From the NCBI GenBank assembly GCA_020723305.1, contig DYJC01000005.1, forward strand, positions 62,001 to 126,000: 64,000 nt of DNA, given 5' to 3'. This DNA comes from Desulfosudis oleivorans (GTDB lineage Bacteria; Desulfobacterota; Desulfobacteria; Desulfobacterales; SURF-7). The first letter of the stretch is position 1. The number at the start of each line of letters is the position of its first letter. Shown in pieces: positions 62,380 to 64,000 of the stretch. A model generated the notes under the pieces. It searched no databases, was not told the DNA's origin, and saw only the letters and a list, made by a program, of their open reading frames with translations. The translations under genes and the position numbers were made by a program.

Positions 62380-63273
62380 TCAGCCTTTCAATCGTTGTGC
62401 AATATCAATGAGCGTATCAGCATATGGTTTGCTGTAATTATATCGCAGCAACACCTGATACTGTTTGTCACGATCCAGACCCGGTCTCCAGCCATGGACT
62501 TTGAGATAATTGGCGATGCTGGCTATAGCATCTGCATGGTCAAACAGGTTGATGCGTCCGTCCAGATTTCCATCTCTTGCGATTTTCAGAACATTGCTGG
62601 GCATAAACTGGCAGATTCCAAGGGCACCGGCATAGGAGCCGCTGATGGACAAAGGATCCACCGCCTCTTGCTGGGTATAGGTGATAAACGCTTTTAATTC
62701 ATTATACGCCCAGTCCGTTTTCCGATCCGACCAGGAATTGAACTGGCTTCGCGTATGATCGCTTGTTTTCGACATTTTGTTCCAGATAAATTCTCTTGAC
62801 TCCGGATCGGAAAGAGCGGCCATGGTAGAGAGAGAATTCAGGATTGAACTTCCGCCAAGATAGGTTCCGAGCCTTGTTTCAACCAACATGATCGCAGTGA
62901 TCACCTCTTTTTCCACGCCATACACTCTTTCCGCTGCCTGAAGAGAAGACAGATGCTGCTCCATATATTGCCTGGCTTTTTGAATATTGGAATCGGAGAG
63001 GAACTGGCCATAGTTCAGCTTTGCCTCTTGATGCACGGAAAACATGGAGACGCCACGGGTATCAAAACGAACTTCCGGACGGCGGAACAGCTCTTGAATC
63101 TGTTTTTCATCAAAACCGTCTTTGACCAGCCTTTTGGCAAGGGAGTCCAGATACATCATTTCGGATTCTGTTGAGGATAGGGAATCCAACGGCACGATTA
63201 CAAAAAAAAGAAAAATACTGAAAAAACGAAAAAATCCGCTGATGAATCTCCATATAAAACCATGATCTGACAT
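62380..63273 (-). CDS. MltB-like lytic murein transglycosylase
   Basis: The start is MSDHGFIWRF behind GGAGGG, 1 bp after the PHP gene stop; an upstream TTG would overlap that gene. One N-terminal membrane/signal segment is followed by an SLT2-type domain: AIMLVETRLGTYLGGSSILN with the catalytic Glu, SYAGALGICQFMPS and YSKPYADTLIDIA. It cleaves MurNAc-GlcNAc bonds of peptidoglycan to 1,6-anhydro ends in the periplasm. Second gene of the PHP-MltB-PLDc_N set. Confidence 0.9.
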   Translation of the reverse strand: MSDHGFIWRFISGFFRFFSIFLFFVIVPLDSLSSTESEMMYLDSLAKRLVKDGFDEKQIQELFRRPEVRFDTRGVSMFSVHQEAKLNYGQFLSDSNIQKARQYMEQHLSSLQAAERVYGVEKEVITAIMLVETRLGTYLGGSSILNSLSTMAALSDPESREFIWNKMSKTSDHTRSQFNSWSDRKTDWAYNELKAFITYTQQEAVDPLSISGSYAGALGICQFMPSNVLKIARDGNLDGRINLFDHADAIASIANYLKVHGWRPGLDRDKQYQVLLRYNYSKPYADTLIDIAQRLKG

Positions 63274-63274
63274 C

Positions 63275-64000
63275 TCAGGAGCGCCCTCCATATATATCAA
63301 TGGGAATCTTATATTGTTTTCGACGGCTAAAGCCCGTCAAATGTGTAAATCCAACTGCAACCAGATCGGATATAACCGGTTTAAAATATCGCCCTACTTC
63401 ACCAGGATGATGGGCATCGGATGCAAGGGTGATTTCAATCCCCTTGTGAAAACAATTTTTTAACAGTTCAGGTCCAGGATAGATCTCCTGCGCGGAATGA
63501 GTTTTTCCACTTGTATTCACCTCCACGGTCAAATTCTTATACCTGATTTTGGATAATATTTCATCAAATTTATCAACAACCTCCTCAGAAAGTGGTGCAT
63601 GAAACTTTTTGACCACATCCAGATGGCAAACGGTATCAAAAAAATTATAATCCAGCATCTGATCCAGCTCTTCTATATAATGGTAGCAAAGATTTTGAAA
63701 ATCAATATTGGAAAGGGTTGTCTGTTCCCTGCGGCTGACAATATTCATGCCCCTGACAAAATGAATTGAACCGCCAATTACGTCAAAAGAAAACGGTCTG
63801 ATAATTTCATGAATCCGGTCTATCTGATCCGGAATAAAATCCACCTCAAGCCCGACCCGGATACGGATCTGTTTCCAGTACTGATATTTCAATTTTTGTA
63901 CTGCCTGAAAATACAGCCCTACCTCTGACGGACACATGGAATTACTTCTGCCTTGCCCATTGACCGTCAGATGATCCAGAAAACAGATTTCCTGAAGCCC
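63275..64000 (-). CDS. PHP-family phosphatase (HisJ-like), partial
   Basis: The frame is open to the right edge, so the N-terminus is missing. GLQEICFLDH at the edge (metal His), RVGLEVDFIPDQID, IGGSIHFVRG, VCHLDVVKKF, VEVNTSG and LASDAHHPGEVGRYF are the metal-binding blocks of the PHP family; the pattern is close to histidinol-phosphate phosphatase HisJ/HisK. It could serve histidine synthesis or act on another phosphoester. The first codons visible here are mid-gene. Confidence 0.87.
   Translation of the reverse strand, partial: GLQEICFLDHLTVNGQGRSNSMCPSEVGLYFQAVQKLKYQYWKQIRIRVGLEVDFIPDQIDRIHEIIRPFSFDVIGGSIHFVRGMNIVSRREQTTLSNIDFQNLCYHYIEELDQMLDYNFFDTVCHLDVVKKFHAPLSEEVVDKFDEILSKIRYKNLTVEVNTSGKTHSAQEIYPGPELLKNCFHKGIEITLASDAHHPGEVGRYFKPVISDLVAVGFTHLTGFSRRKQYKIPIDIYGGRS

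Overview
The window looks like a chromosomal contig from a Gram-negative, anaerobic-type bacterium, most probably a member of the Desulfobacterota (Desulfobacterales-like). The grounds are a mix of LL-diaminopimelate aminotransferase, a TIGR04219-type outer-membrane protein, a secreted FG-GAP protein ending in a poly-Gly/Cys-Phe-Ile tail, several radical-SAM enzymes and an FmdB-type zinc ribbon. This placement is inference from gene content; there is no rRNA in the window.

Layout. 1-5.7 kb: BON-domain end, rlmN, FmdB-like protein, MBL-fold hydrolase, outer-membrane barrel, an unknown protein and citrate synthase. 5.7-16 kb: an envelope block with a rhomboid-TPR protease, a three-gene actin-like ATPase / membrane amidase / AMIN-protein set, a large secreted metallopeptidase-propeller protein and a GT-C membrane glycosyltransferase. 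16-21 kb: a gntR-trpB-trpA operon behind a striking 38-bp dyad, then a DUF362 protein and a Nudix hydrolase. 21-26 kb: a small polysaccharide-type operon (CpsD-like ATPase, Wzz-like protein, FG-GAP protein) and dapL. 26.4-31 kb: a MITE-like repeat, rimO, polyprenyl diphosphate synthase, a FlgT-like protein and pgsA. 31-37 kb: two radical-SAM proteins, PIN-PhoH, a membrane protein and a PilZ protein. 37-45.6 kb: a decayed D-aminoacylase, a Fic protein, TetR plus membrane protein, a receiver-histidine kinase, and a TetR-controlled saccharopine-dehydrogenase-like/FGGY kinase pair. 45.7-58 kb: a large MscS-type channel, CorA, two tandem SET-domain proteins, UPF0316, a small holin-like protein, a Gly-rich secreted peptide, an ABC/HlyD efflux operon, an RluA-type pseudouridine synthase and an iron-type alcohol dehydrogenase.

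58.2-62 kb is a decaying accessory region: a BrnT/antitoxin pair, then about 3 kb of restriction/defence remnants (DUF1016 PDDEXK nuclease, a broken Mod-type methyltransferase, a truncated nuclease fragment cut by a MITE). A perfect 37-bp direct repeat brackets it and a tRNA-Glu(CTC) lies next to it. 62-64 kb returns to housekeeping genes (PLDc_N protein, MltB-like transglycosylase, PHP phosphatase cut by the window end).

The best leads for new biology are the autoregulated-looking gntR-trpBA operon, the actin-like/amidase/AMIN module, the tandem overlapping SET-domain genes, the PhoH/radical-SAM coupling, and the 143/122-bp MITE family with its flanking defence scar. Broken genes (methyltransferase, D-aminoacylase, a cyclic-nucleotide-binding domain) show active decay in the accessory patches.
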